The notes under the pieces: generated by a model
The model's input: the letters and a program-made list of their open reading frames with translations, nothing else
Told to the model about the DNA's origin: nothing
Databases searched by the model: none
Part shown: in pieces, positions 42,184 through 51,694 of the stretch
Position numbering within the stretch: position 1 is the stretch's first letter
Layout of the letters: each line of letters starts with the position of its first letter
DNA from: Aliikangiella sp965214955
GTDB lineage: Bacteria; Pseudomonadota; Gammaproteobacteria; Enterobacterales; Kangiellaceae
NCBI GenBank assembly: GCA_965214955.1
Contig: CBDCCU010000010.1
Coordinates: 420,384 to 484,383, forward strand
Length of the DNA: 64,000 nt
Direction of reading: 5' to 3'
Program-made: the position numbers and the translations under genes

Positions 42184-42449
42184 TATACCCGTTCTCCTTC
42201 AAGATGCATGCTTCAGTGTTCAACCAAAAAGCTTGAACAAGGCGCAGCTTGCAGGAAATGGCAAGCCCTTTTCAAAAGCTGCAACGCAGTGCAAGCTTTT
42301 TGGCTGAGCACCCGAAGGGCAAGTCAGTAAGCCAACCTCTTCTTCGTTATCAATGCTTGAATTAGAATGACTAATCCTGCGCATTAATGCCTCAAATAGG
42401 ATGGCTTACTGACTTGCTGAAACATGCATCTTGAAGGAGAACGGGTATA
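42184..42449. mobile_element. MITE-like inverted-repeat element, copy 2 (266 bp, inverted)
   Basis: Exact same length as copy 1 (2331-2596) and about 8-9 differences from its reverse complement by eye. Terminal inverted repeats are perfect over 27 bp (begin TATACCCGTTCTCCTTCAAG). The element fills most of the 411-bp gap between ruvC and hicB and ends 8 bp from the hicB stop codon. No coding capacity. Near identity with copy 1 points to recent activity or gene conversion. Confidence 0.85.
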
Positions 42450-42456
42450 TATTTTG

Positions 42457-42792
42457 TTAAGCACTACAGCGCTCAAGCTTCTCTTTAATTGCCTCACAAA
42501 CAAAAGCATTTAAACTTTGTTCCCCCGAAGCAATAACAGCTGCTCGATGTAACTCTGCACCTGTACGAACATTAAATGTTCCTTTGAAAGGTAAATTAGG
42601 CTCTCTACCTAACTCTTTGCAAGACTGCAAATAACCATCAACCGATAATTGAAATTCTTTTTCTAAGCCTTTAAGTGTGCCAGATTCATAAGTTACAAGA
42701 TCACGAATAAAAGCTAACTTCCCAAATAATGAACCATCCTCTATGTCTGGCTCAATGGTTCCAAGGTAACCTTTGTATTTTAAATAGGTCAT
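42457..42792 (-). CDS. hicB: HicB-family antitoxin
   Basis: 111 residues. The partial RNase H-like fold is visible as LKYKGYLGTIEPDIEDGSLFGKL and GLEKEFQLSVDGYLQSCKELG, followed by a ribbon-helix-helix DNA-binding tail (FNVRTGAELHRAAVIASGEQ, SLNAFVCEAIKEKL). It neutralises HicA and represses the operon. The start overlaps the hicA stop by 4 bp (ATGA). Confidence 0.85.
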   Translation of the reverse strand: MTYLKYKGYLGTIEPDIEDGSLFGKLAFIRDLVTYESGTLKGLEKEFQLSVDGYLQSCKELGREPNLPFKGTFNVRTGAELHRAAVIASGEQSLNAFVCEAIKEKLERCSA

Positions 42793-43037
42793 AGTAAGTC
42801 CTCTTGCTTTAATACCTGTTTAACAGCTTTTAATGTGCCACCTTTGATTTCACTTTCAGGGTGAGGTTTATGTAAAAGAATTAAGCTATCTGATTTTGCG
42901 TTATAAAATCTTACTCGTGAACCAGCCATCTCTTTTTTCTCATATCCAAGCTTGCTCAACAAAGAAACTAAGTTCGTCCAAGAAAAAGTATTCTTTGAAT
43001 TATTTAACTTAGTGATTAATTTCTCGGCTTTACTCAT
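42789..43037 (-). CDS. hicA: HicA-type mRNA interferase toxin
   Basis: 82 residues from the ATG at 43037 (GAAGAG upstream; an in-frame TTG lies 12 bp earlier). Double-stranded-RNA-binding-like fold with LVSLLSKLGYEKKEMAGSRVRF and the catalytic-His region LHKPHPESEIKGGTLKAVKQVL. HicA degrades translated mRNA. The promoter with an overlapping dyad lies at 43063-43107. The module is sandwiched between the inverted-repeat element and the two-component regulator gene. Confidence 0.85.
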   Translation of the reverse strand: MSKAEKLITKLNNSKNTFSWTNLVSLLSKLGYEKKEMAGSRVRFYNAKSDSLILLHKPHPESEIKGGTLKAVKQVLKQEDLL

Positions 43038-43062
43038 TTTGCTCTTCAACCTTGCTCAATTA

Positions 43063-43107
43063 ATTATAATTGTGCTTGATGCACCATGCAACTATTTTTA
43101 GTTGCAT
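43063..43107 (-). promoter_or_regulatory. hicAB promoter and dyad operator
   Basis: Minus strand: TTGCAT (43086-43091), 17-bp spacer, TATAAT (43063-43068), an excellent sigma70 promoter. The perfect dyad ATGCAACTA-N4-TAGTTGCAT (43086-43107) covers the -35 and is the likely HicB site. Confidence 0.75.
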
Positions 43108-43227
43108 TGCAGGGCGAGTTTGTTACAGGTTTTTTGATCTCAAAACGACCAAACATTAATTGCCTCATTAAAGTCACTAATGAAATCTGACATTGTTTAC
43201 AACCAAATTAGATAAACGTGCTATCAC

Positions 43228-46200
43228 CTAACTAGACACAAAAGATGACGGCGGCTCACCAAACTGCTGTTTAAAACAACTACCAAAATAGGCAACAGAG
43301 CTAAAGCCACAATCGAAACTGGTTTGAGTAACAGTGTAACCTTTTTTAAGCATATCCATTGCTCTAGTAAGTCGGTATTCTTTTAATGCTTGGCTGGGGG
43401 TTTGTGATAATAAACGCTCACAATATCTGGCTAAAGTTCGCTTATCCATATTAATATGATTAGCAATTTGATCAATTTTAATTTTACTATCCCTATGCAT
43501 TTCATTTAAAGCTTGATCAAACTTTTGCATAAATTGTTTATCCTTGCTTGCCAATTCTTCTAAGTCAAAGTTTTGTCGATAAAAGTTACTTTTAATATGC
43601 GCTTTGTATGCCTGAAAAGATTTTAATAAATTGGTTACCTTCATTAACAAAATTTCACTGCTAAAAGGCTTGCCCATATAGTCATCAACCTTAGCTTTAA
43701 AACCGCGTTTTTGGCTTTGTAAATCATCTTTTGCGGTTAACAAAATTAAGGGGATATGCTTTAGCTCGTTATTATTTTTAATTGACTCTGCCAATTCAAA
43801 ACCATTCATCTCAGGCATCATTACATCAGAAATAATTATGTCAGGTAAAGATTTAGCTATCTGTTTTAAAGCTTGCTTTCCATTATTTGCTGTTTTCACA
43901 CTAAAAATATCAGATAAAACACCTTTGATATAATTTTGCAACTCAGGATCATCTTCAACTAACAAAACTGTTCCTGTAAATTGCGGCTCTAATGATTGAA
44001 TGCCTTCAGTTTTAATGTTTTCAGTCTTAGTTTCAATTGGCGCCTTGGTTTCGTATGGTAATCTAACCAAAAATTCACATCCTGTTATTTTTTCGCCTTT
44101 AATAATATTAGACACCGAAACTTTTCCATTCATGCTTTCTACTAATTCTTTAGTTAGTGCCAAACCAATTCCAGAGCCTTGCTTAGTATTATTAGGAAGC
44201 TTATAAAACCGTTTGAATACTAATGCTAGTTTATCTTCGTTAATTCCCTCTCCTTGATCTACAACTCTTAAAGTTAGTTCATTTTTAAAGTATGAAAGGC
44301 TAACATTAATGCTAGAATCTTTAGGGCTATGTTTAATAGCATTGCTAAGCAAGTTAGTAAGAATTATTTCCCACGACTGCTCAATTAGTTCTATTGTCAA
44401 AGTCGTAGGTAAGTTAGTAAGATTAATCGTTAAATTATTTTCCTTAGCAATTGCTTCAAAACCTTTAACCACCCTTTTAGTTAGCTCATAAAGTTCGTAT
44501 GTTTTAATCTGAGGTTTGTGCGCTCTTACTTCGGCTAAAGATAAAAGCTGCTCAACTAAATACAATAATCTTTCACCATTATTTTGAATTGAAAAAAGTT
44601 TATCACTAAATTCTTGGGAGTGATTTAATTTTAATAACTGCTCAACAGGTCCTAAAATGAGTGTTAATGGTGTTCTAAATTCATGCGAAATATTTTCAAA
44701 TAGTTTTTGCTTATCATCTAATGCTTTAGCTAGTTCTTGTGTGCGGGTATTAACTGTTTGCTCAAGCTCTACATTAATCTTTTTAAGACGTTTTTGTTTA
44801 TAAACGATAAATAACCAAATACCAATAATTATTGTTATTGAATATAAAATAAAGGCAAAATTTGTTTGGTACCAAGGTGCAGCAATAATAATTTTTACTT
44901 TTTTAGGTGCTAAAGCCCAAACACCATCATTATTAGAACCTAATACTTCAAAAAGGTATTCACCTGGTTTTAATTGTGTAAAAGTTACTGAACGCTCAGT
45001 GCCTAGATGAACCCAGTCGCCCCCATTAAGGCGGTACTTATATTGATTTTTTTCTGGCAATACATAATCTAAAGCCGCAAACTCAAATTTTATTAATATA
45101 TCATCGTAATTGAGTTTTATTTTATCAACATAATTAATGGCTTTCTCAATATAAATACTATCGCTTGGGTGCTGTTTTTTCCCGTTAACTGACAGCGATG
45201 TAAAGATAATATTTTTAGGCGGTATATCATTAAATTTTATATCGGTTTCTGGATTAAATCGAATAAAGCCACCCAAGCCACCAAAGTACATATCTCCATT
45301 TGGCGCTTTATAATAACTTTCTGAATCAAACTCATCTATTATTAATCCATCTCGTTTATCAAATACACGAATAAAGTGTTTGCACGACTTAGTCACATTA
45401 CCATTAATATCTTCACAAGGCTTAAAGTGTACAAGCCCTTTTAAAGTGCTAAACCAAAGGTAGCCGCTTTCGTCTTCTAAAATACCAAAAACGACATTGC
45501 TGGGTAATCCATCGGCTTTTGTATAGTGAATAAAGCGATTGTTTTTTTGATCAAAGTAATCTAATCCGCCGCCCCAAGTTCCAATCCATAATCGATCTTT
45601 TTTATCAGAATGCAGGCTGAATATATAATCATGGCTTATGCTTTTAGTGTTATTTTCATCGTGAGAGAATATTTGCCAGTTATTATTTTTTTCGTCGAAG
45701 CGGTATAGACCTTTTTTATGAGAGCCAAACCACATAATGCCTCTAGCATCTTGTTCAATTGCACGAATAGCTCCTAATTTACCAAATACATCATTGTCAG
45801 AATAGTTTATGAAATTTTCATCACCTTTTACTGAGACTCCTTTTTTATGATTAATCCATAAACGTTTATCTCTATCTTCAAAACTGCCGAAAACTTCATT
45901 TGTGGGTAGTTGATGAGTATAATCTAACCACTTTGATTTATTTTGAATATATTTTTGAACACCTCCATATTCACTAATGAACCAAATTTCATTGGGCTTT
46001 AACTGTACAATGTCTCTAACATGATTATTTTTAAGTGAGGGCTCTTCTGAATTAGAATTAAATTGATTTATAATATTATCCTTAGGGTTCAGTTTGAAGG
46101 CTCCATTTAGCTGAGTACCTATATATAGATTTCCTTTTTTGTCTTTATATATTGAGCGAATATTGATTTGAGTATTTACTTTTTCTTTTGCATTAAAATT

Positions 46201-47286
46201 ATAAAACCAACTTCTATATTTGGATAAAGCAACAATACCTTGCCTTTTCGTTTTGAAAGCTCTATACCAATTTTGTACATAGGGACTATTTAACTCTTTT
46301 TTATCTAAGAAATGAAACTTAGATTCAACTTCCATATTTGTATCAATTTGATATAGAGCGCCATCCTCAAAAACCAATATTTCTTCCTTTTTATTAAATG
46401 ACGCTATATACCATTCACTATCACCAAACTGCTTATTTCTAAATTTATTATTTTCCAAGTCAAATAAATAAATAGAGCAATTAGAAGCAAACCAAATATA
46501 TTTATCTGTTTTTTTCAGCAAATCAAAGTAGGCGTTTTTTTTATATTTTCTTTTGTATTTGCAATTATTGCTGTCTTTGAAAAAAGTTACTTTAGGATAA
46601 TTAAGTTCATTATCTAATTTAAATATAGTGCTATTTATCCCAGCAAGGTATTCATGCTTGGTTTTTATTATAAACTGTACTTCTTGTTGTTTTATTATAG
46701 GTATTTTCCTTTCATTTAACATTGAGGTGTTATGATCATAAAAAAACAGTGAGTTTTCAGACAATATAACTAATTGACTTGATTTAACAAATGTATGATT
46801 AAACCGCTTAAATGGTAATAATTTTAAGGCATTATTAAGAGTATTTAAAATAGCTATATCTTTGTTAAAAATAATAGCTGCAAAGTTTTCATTAATTTTT
46901 TCTATATATTTTATTGTGTTTGATGAGAACTGCTCTTTATTTTCAAACTCCAATTTCTGAATTACTAAACTTTCTTTATTTATAATATAAACATTTCCCA
47001 AAATATCTACTGTTATAAATAGCTTTTTATTAATTTCAAAAATTCCTTTAGTTGCATTTACACTCTTTGTATTATTGTAAATAAAAGAGTTCATTTCCTC
47101 TACAGTCCCAAAATCTATTAAAATATCTTCTTCAGAAGAAATCCATAATAAACCTTCGGAGTCAATACTAGGATAATAAATAGGGTTGCTGTTATTTTGA
47201 TTCACAGTGTTTTCTTTTAAAAAAAGCACCGTCGCAAAAGTATTATTACAAAAGATAATCATTGATAGTATGATTAGCTTTAACAT
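43228..47286 (-). CDS. One-protein hybrid two-component system (sensor kinase/response regulator/AraC)
   Basis: 1352 residues from the ATG at 47286 (AAGGTG upstream); an in-frame start at 47325 precedes the signal-like helix. A large periplasmic region of Reg_prop beta-propeller repeats (for example LWIGTWGGGLDYFDQKNN) is followed by a Y_Y_Y domain and a transmembrane helix (AFILYSITIIIGIWLFIVY). Then come HisKA with the phospho-His in NISHEFRTPLTLI (about 866), HATPase, a receiver with Asp in IIISDVMMPEMNG (about 1150), and an AraC DNA-binding domain at the C-terminus. HTCS proteins usually sense glycan fragments in Bacteroidetes. Here the gene follows a LamG/PKD lipoprotein by 57 bp, a likely partner. 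No polysaccharide-degrading genes are nearby. Confidence 0.87.
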   Translation of the reverse strand: MLKLIILSMIIFCNNTFATVLFLKENTVNQNNSNPIYYPSIDSEGLLWISSEEDILIDFGTVEEMNSFIYNNTKSVNATKGIFEINKKLFITVDILGNVYIINKESLVIQKLEFENKEQFSSNTIKYIEKINENFAAIIFNKDIAILNTLNNALKLLPFKRFNHTFVKSSQLVILSENSLFFYDHNTSMLNERKIPIIKQQEVQFIIKTKHEYLAGINSTIFKLDNELNYPKVTFFKDSNNCKYKRKYKKNAYFDLLKKTDKYIWFASNCSIYLFDLENNKFRNKQFGDSEWYIASFNKKEEILVFEDGALYQIDTNMEVESKFHFLDKKELNSPYVQNWYRAFKTKRQGIVALSKYRSWFYNFNAKEKVNTQINIRSIYKDKKGNLYIGTQLNGAFKLNPKDNIINQFNSNSEEPSLKNNHVRDIVQLKPNEIWFISEYGGVQKYIQNKSKWLDYTHQLPTNEVFGSFEDRDKRLWINHKKGVSVKGDENFINYSDNDVFGKLGAIRAIEQDARGIMWFGSHKKGLYRFDEKNNNWQIFSHDENNTKSISHDYIFSLHSDKKDRLWIGTWGGGLDYFDQKNNRFIHYTKADGLPSNVVFGILEDESGYLWFSTLKGLVHFKPCEDINGNVTKSCKHFIRVFDKRDGLIIDEFDSESYYKAPNGDMYFGGLGGFIRFNPETDIKFNDIPPKNIIFTSLSVNGKKQHPSDSIYIEKAINYVDKIKLNYDDILIKFEFAALDYVLPEKNQYKYRLNGGDWVHLGTERSVTFTQLKPGEYLFEVLGSNNDGVWALAPKKVKIIIAAPWYQTNFAFILYSITIIIGIWLFIVYKQKRLKKINVELEQTVNTRTQELAKALDDKQKLFENISHEFRTPLTLILGPVEQLLKLNHSQEFSDKLFSIQNNGERLLYLVEQLLSLAEVRAHKPQIKTYELYELTKRVVKGFEAIAKENNLTINLTNLPTTLTIELIEQSWEIILTNLLSNAIKHSPKDSSINVSLSYFKNELTLRVVDQGEGINEDKLALVFKRFYKLPNNTKQGSGIGLALTKELVESMNGKVSVSNIIKGEKITGCEFLVRLPYETKAPIETKTENIKTEGIQSLEPQFTGTVLLVEDDPELQNYIKGVLSDIFSVKTANNGKQALKQIAKSLPDIIISDVMMPEMNGFELAESIKNNNELKHIPLILLTAKDDLQSQKRGFKAKVDDYMGKPFSSEILLMKVTNLLKSFQAYKAHIKSNFYRQNFDLEELASKDKQFMQKFDQALNEMHRDSKIKIDQIANHINMDKRTLARYCERLLSQTPSQALKEYRLTRAMDMLKKGYTVTQTSFDCGFSSVAYFGSCFKQQFGEPPSSFVSS

Positions 47287-47343
47287 TAAAAAACACCTTA
47301 GAATAATACTGGCCAATATAATCAATTGGCCAGTGGCTTAAAA

Positions 47344-50139
47344 TTAATCATTATACAGAGCAGTAATTTCTTCTTGAGACAATGCCCGATTATATACTCT
47401 GACATCATCAATGCTTCCATTAAAATAATCTTGTCTAATATTTCCACTATTTGTCCTAAATCCAATGGATAAAAAATGATTAATTCTAACTGGAGGTAAC
47501 GTATTAGTTTCAGTTGACTCTAATATACCATTTATATAAATTCTAAAATTACCACTTGTATCTCTAAGCGCCACAACAAAATTCCATTCATTTAAATTAG
47601 CTTGTGTTGTTGAATAAGCATAATTCTCATCATTACTATTGTCGCCTCTGTCTTCAAACCAACTTAAATATTGATTATTATCATCAATAAACAAACTATA
47701 TTGCATAGAATCAGTATCAAAAGATTCTCCATAAGCCACAATAGCACTCCACTTATTTAATTGATTTGTTTTAACCCAAGCAGAGACAGTAAAAACCTCA
47801 GAGGAAAAAAGCTCACTATCGATAGTAATTTCATCATTTATGCCATCGAAAAAATATGCACTATTTGAGTTTCCATTTCTATCTGAAGTAAGAACGGCTC
47901 CATCTACTACTCCATTTAATCCATTAGAACTTTCATCATTTGCATTCCCATTAAATGGATAGTGTGCAATAAGACCAGTAGAGCTAACAACAACCTCAGA
48001 TATTGCCGTTGAAACTTCGCCTTCGCTATCCCTTACTTCAAGCTTAACCTCATAAACCCCTTCACTAGTATAAGTATGTTCAATTACTTTATTATTTGTA
48101 GACCAATTTGACTCAAAATTACCATCATTATCAAAGTCCCACCTAGTTTCTAGCTCTTCAATTGAATCGTTATCATCCGATGTCCCTTCGGTTGTATAGG
48201 TAACAGCTTGATTTACTGCCACATATCCTTTAGGTGAACGTTCAATCATTGCTACTGGAGGTTGGTTATCGCAGGTAAAAGAGAAAGCACTAGCCTCATT
48301 ATTAATCACACAATCTATTACAGTTGGTTTTGTAAATAAATCCCAAAGAAACGGTATTGCTGACTGAGTTCCATCAATCAATAAATTTGCAGTATAAGCA
48401 ATAGCGTTAAGTTTCTTTATTAATCCAATATATTTTTTATAGCCCCCTTTCACACCTTTAAATGCAAATTTTATAAATTTATCAAGCCTCTCTGGATGTT
48501 CCTGTGGGTCAAAATAACTGATAACGCCGCTTAAAATTTCTTTATAACTATTTGCACTCTTAAAGTCAGGTAAGTTGTCAAAGCTAAGTATATTCCCTTC
48601 TATAAAGTTCTCAATTTGCTTGCTTGTAATTGGACAAAATAGCGCCATATCTAATGCGATACAAAAACCTCTAACTAAATTCCCTACTGATGCTTTATTG
48701 CTACCAGCATCAAATCGAACATTTGATTGCCCAAGCCCATGACCAAATAGCTCTTTACTTGGCTCTGTGATTGATATGCCCGAAGTAAAAGAAAATTTCC
48801 ATGCTTGATCTTTTCCGGCAATAAGATAGTCATTAACATCATTGCCAAATATGTAGTTATAAAAAATCATGGTTGGATTAACAATTTCAATATCATCCAC
48901 ATTTTCACTATCAAGAATATGTGGTAAGTCTAAATCTACAGATTTAATTTTTTGTAACTTACTTTGCCTCTCTACAACCTCTAGTACCTCGTTTACTATC
49001 TCAAAAGCGGGCTGCCAAACACTCAATGTCAGTTCAGGATCAATAAACGAATTAAGGTTATTTTCAATACCACTTTCAACAGACTCAACTAGTAACTCAT
49101 ATTTTTCATGTTCTTGAGCTGCTTCTAAAATTTCAAACCGTGTTTCACGCTCAATACCATGCAATCTTGGAACGGATAAAATCATCCCATCAGCAATTGT
49201 GTTCGCAGATATATCAAACTCGCCAGACTCATATGCGACAGTATTAACAAAAGCCACAGTAATTAAATTATCTGATTCATCTGATACAAATATTAACTGT
49301 CCTTCATTCGCATCAGAAAGTTCCAGTATAGGGTTTGTTGAAGGAACTAATTTAACCTCAGAGTCAAATGCTGAAACATCAAAATTACTGGTATCTATAT
49401 CAGCATTAGTAAATGCAGATGCTGATAAAGTTATTGATTTAGTATCTAAGGTTGGATAAAAAGGATTGACCGTAACATTGATGGTACTTTTACTTGTTTC
49501 CCCTTCATTATCTGTTACTGATAACTCCCAGCTGTAAATAGTATCTTGCTCTACATCTGGCGCAGTAAAGTTTGCTATTAATGTATCGCTATCAATTAAC
49601 TCAATGCTTTCCCCTTGTGTTTGTGTCCATATAATAGTTGTGATGCTACCATCATTGTCATTGGCTTCAGCCGTTAACTCTACAATATCCCTCTCATTTA
49701 CTGATTTTTCTGCATCTAAATTTATAACTGGAGCAGCATTAACTGGATTGATTTGAATAGTTATATCATCGGTATCAGTTGCACCATCATCATCAGTAAC
49801 TGTTAGCCGAAAGTTTAATGTTAACTGACTTGTAGTAATTGGTGCATCAAATGATGCAGATGCCTCTCCAGAATCACTCAAAGTCACACTCTCTCCATCA
49901 ACTTGACTCCAACTATAACTGGCAATTGTTCCATCAGAATCCGTTCCTGTGCCCGACAAATTCACTTGCGTCTGCTCATCAACCGTTTGATCGTCACCAG
50001 CATCTGCTTTTGGTGCTATATTTTCAGGAGTTGGTGGGGGTGCAGGATCATCACTTCCCCCTCCGCCACCACCGCAGGCTACTAAAGATAGAAAAAAGAA
50101 AGATAAGAAAAAACTATTTAGTTTTTTAACATCAGGCAT
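47344..50139 (-). CDS. Surface lipoprotein with PKD/K319-like repeats and a C-terminal LamG domain
   Basis: 931 residues. Signal peptide with lipobox LVAC and a GGGGGGSDD linker, which favours outer-membrane lipidation. Two PKD/K319-type Ig domains (about 40-135 and 135-230; SGTGTDSDGTIASYSWSQ, DNDGSITTIIWTQ) and an unrecognised central region of about 400 residues follow. Then a PKD domain (about 640-725, RWDFDNDGNFESNW) and a LamG/concanavalin-like jelly roll end the protein (GLIAHYPFNGNANDESSNGL, ending DDVRVYNRALSQEEITALY). Probably binds a carbohydrate or protein at the cell surface. AAAGGAG precedes the ATG. It is first in a two-gene operon with the HTCS regulator. Confidence 0.75.
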   Translation of the reverse strand: MPDVKKLNSFFLSFFFLSLVACGGGGGGSDDPAPPPTPENIAPKADAGDDQTVDEQTQVNLSGTGTDSDGTIASYSWSQVDGESVTLSDSGEASASFDAPITTSQLTLNFRLTVTDDDGATDTDDITIQINPVNAAPVINLDAEKSVNERDIVELTAEANDNDGSITTIIWTQTQGESIELIDSDTLIANFTAPDVEQDTIYSWELSVTDNEGETSKSTINVTVNPFYPTLDTKSITLSASAFTNADIDTSNFDVSAFDSEVKLVPSTNPILELSDANEGQLIFVSDESDNLITVAFVNTVAYESGEFDISANTIADGMILSVPRLHGIERETRFEILEAAQEHEKYELLVESVESGIENNLNSFIDPELTLSVWQPAFEIVNEVLEVVERQSKLQKIKSVDLDLPHILDSENVDDIEIVNPTMIFYNYIFGNDVNDYLIAGKDQAWKFSFTSGISITEPSKELFGHGLGQSNVRFDAGSNKASVGNLVRGFCIALDMALFCPITSKQIENFIEGNILSFDNLPDFKSANSYKEILSGVISYFDPQEHPERLDKFIKFAFKGVKGGYKKYIGLIKKLNAIAYTANLLIDGTQSAIPFLWDLFTKPTVIDCVINNEASAFSFTCDNQPPVAMIERSPKGYVAVNQAVTYTTEGTSDDNDSIEELETRWDFDNDGNFESNWSTNNKVIEHTYTSEGVYEVKLEVRDSEGEVSTAISEVVVSSTGLIAHYPFNGNANDESSNGLNGVVDGAVLTSDRNGNSNSAYFFDGINDEITIDSELFSSEVFTVSAWVKTNQLNKWSAIVAYGESFDTDSMQYSLFIDDNNQYLSWFEDRGDNSNDENYAYSTTQANLNEWNFVVALRDTSGNFRIYINGILESTETNTLPPVRINHFLSIGFRTNSGNIRQDYFNGSIDDVRVYNRALSQEEITALYND

Positions 50140-50342
50140 AGTAAAACTCCTTTATTGATTATTGTAATTTTTGTAGTGCAGTCAGTTAACTGAGATAGGA
50201 GTGTATTAATCGCTTGAGATATTAGTTATCAGTATTTTGATCTTTAATATCAAATTTTTGACAATTTACATAGTGACTTGTTTTTAAAGATATTTTTGAA
50301 TTATTTGTCGCTGACTTCATTAAGATAGCCAGCAAAAAACGA

Positions 50343-50370
50343 TGACAATATAGTTTAATAGCGCTATACT
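50343..50370 (+). promoter_or_regulatory. Promoter of the brnTA module
   Basis: TGACAA (50343-50348), 16-bp spacer, TATACT (50365-50370), 32 bp before the brnT ATG. The sequence between -10 and ATG carries repeated GTA/TAC half sites that could bind BrnA. Confidence 0.5.
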
Positions 50371-50401
50371 CGTAACTACAAGTGTATGTACGGATATTTA
50401 C

Positions 50402-50680
50402 ATGAAGTTCGAGTGGGATGAGAATAAAAACCAAATCAATATTCGCAAGCATGGGATCGACTTTAACGACACTACAGACATATTTAACCATCCGATGCTG
50501 ACACTAGAAGATACCAGAGCAGCATATGGCGAGGTTCGATGGGTTGCCATTGGTTGGCTAAAAGCGTTGGTTGGCGTGGTTGTTTATACCGAACAAATCG
50601 GTGATACGATACGAATAATCTCGGCACGTAAAGCCACGAAAAGAGAGGTGCGCAGATATGAACAAAGCTTTAAAAACTGA
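50402..50680 (+). CDS. brnT: BrnT-family ribonuclease toxin
   Basis: 92 residues. The N-terminal FEWDENKNQINIRKHGIDF and the late RIISARKATKREVRRYEQ are the BrnT signature; the fold is RelE-like and the protein cuts RNA. The gene precedes and overlaps the antitoxin gene by 23 bp, the usual toxin-first order of BrnTA. Confidence 0.88.
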   Translation: MKFEWDENKNQINIRKHGIDFNDTTDIFNHPMLTLEDTRAAYGEVRWVAIGWLKALVGVVVYTEQIGDTIRIISARKATKREVRRYEQSFKN

Positions 50681-50912
50681 CTGGAAACGACTGGAAGCCA
50701 TGACTGATGCAGAGATCGATACCAGTGAAATACCTGAGCTGGACGAAGACTTCTTCACCCACGCAGAAATCAAACTACCACAGAAAAAATCGGTAACCAT
50801 GCGACTTGATGCTGATGTATTGGAGTGGTTTAAATCTCAGGGAAAAGGCTACCAGACACGAATTAATAGGTTACTGAGAAAGTACATGGATGCTCAAACG
50901 CATCACCGATAG
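50658..50912 (+). CDS. brnA: BrnA-family antitoxin
   Basis: 84 residues. The first half is acidic (EIDTSEIPELDEDFFTHAEI, which wraps the toxin). The second half is a ribbon-helix-helix DNA-binding domain (KKSVTMRLDADVLEWFKSQG, YQTRINRLLRKYM). It represses its own promoter with BrnT. GC content is a little higher than that of the neighbours, consistent with transfer. Confidence 0.88.
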   Translation: MNKALKTDWKRLEAMTDAEIDTSEIPELDEDFFTHAEIKLPQKKSVTMRLDADVLEWFKSQGKGYQTRINRLLRKYMDAQTHHR

Positions 50913-51118
50913 TTGAAATACCTTTCTTCTGCTTGCTGTCTACTTTTATGCATCCATGAATTTATTGGATCAACAATTTAAGACAATCTGTCAATTGATT
51001 ATTTCTTGCACAAGCCTGATAAAAACTACGCTCTTAATTTCAACGCTAACATTGCTACAAAATTATGCTGAATTTTTAACTTCTGTTAAAATCCTCTTTT
51101 TCTCAAAAGTCCATTATT

Positions 51119-51694
51119 TTGAAAGACTCATCATTAAATTTTAAAACCCGATTAGTATTAGTAGCGGCTTTTTTACTGAGCCTTTCACTTATTGCTTATG
51201 CTTTTGATCTAAAAGAAAGCTTTAACCTCGAAGCCATTAAAATACTTTTTATGGATAATCTATTGATTGGCATTTCTATATTTGTCGGCTTATTTGTGAT
51301 TGGCAACTTTATTCAAATACCAGGATTAATATTTTTAGCTGCTGCAGTTTTAACTTTAGGAAAAGTACATGGCGGAATAGTCACTTATCTAGCGGCTATC
51401 ACTTCTTGTATGGTTTCATTTTTTGTGATTAGAGCCATTGGTGGGCAAGCGTTAACTAACCTTAAATTTGCATGGGCAAATAAGATTTTTAATCAACTGG
51501 GCAATTACCCTATTCGCAGTATTTTTATTTTACGCAGCGTTTTTCAAACTCAGCCGCTGCTTAACTATAGTTTGGCATTATCAAATGTTAAATTTAGAGA
51601 TTACCTAATTGGCACCATAATTGGTTTACCACTTCCAATTACGGTGTATTGTTTGTTTATTGACTCTATCTTAAAGCTGGCTAATATTAATTAG
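51119..51694 (+). CDS. TVP38/TMEM64 (DedA-like) membrane protein
   Basis: 191 residues with five to six hydrophobic helices. GNFIQIPGLIFLAAAVLTLGKVHGG and RSVFQTQPLLNYSLALSNVKFRDYLIG correspond to the two re-entrant motifs of the VTT/DedA superfamily, which includes undecaprenyl-phosphate and phospholipid flippases. The start is a TTG with no strong ribosome-binding site; it is chosen because the first hydrophobic helix begins 11 residues later. It is convergent with the pirin gene, with no bases between the stops. Confidence 0.7.
   Translation: MKDSSLNFKTRLVLVAAFLLSLSLIAYAFDLKESFNLEAIKILFMDNLLIGISIFVGLFVIGNFIQIPGLIFLAAAVLTLGKVHGGIVTYLAAITSCMVSFFVIRAIGGQALTNLKFAWANKIFNQLGNYPIRSIFILRSVFQTQPLLNYSLALSNVKFRDYLIGTIIGLPLPITVYCLFIDSILKLANIN

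Noticed and set aside
50222..50491. Minus-strand reading frame overlapping brnT
   Set aside because: It is antisense to a clear BrnT coding sequence and its composition looks random.
50956..51144. Possible 62-residue ORF before the TVP38-like gene
   Set aside because: No ribosome-binding site, no recognisable domain, and it runs into the following gene; the region more likely holds that gene's promoter.
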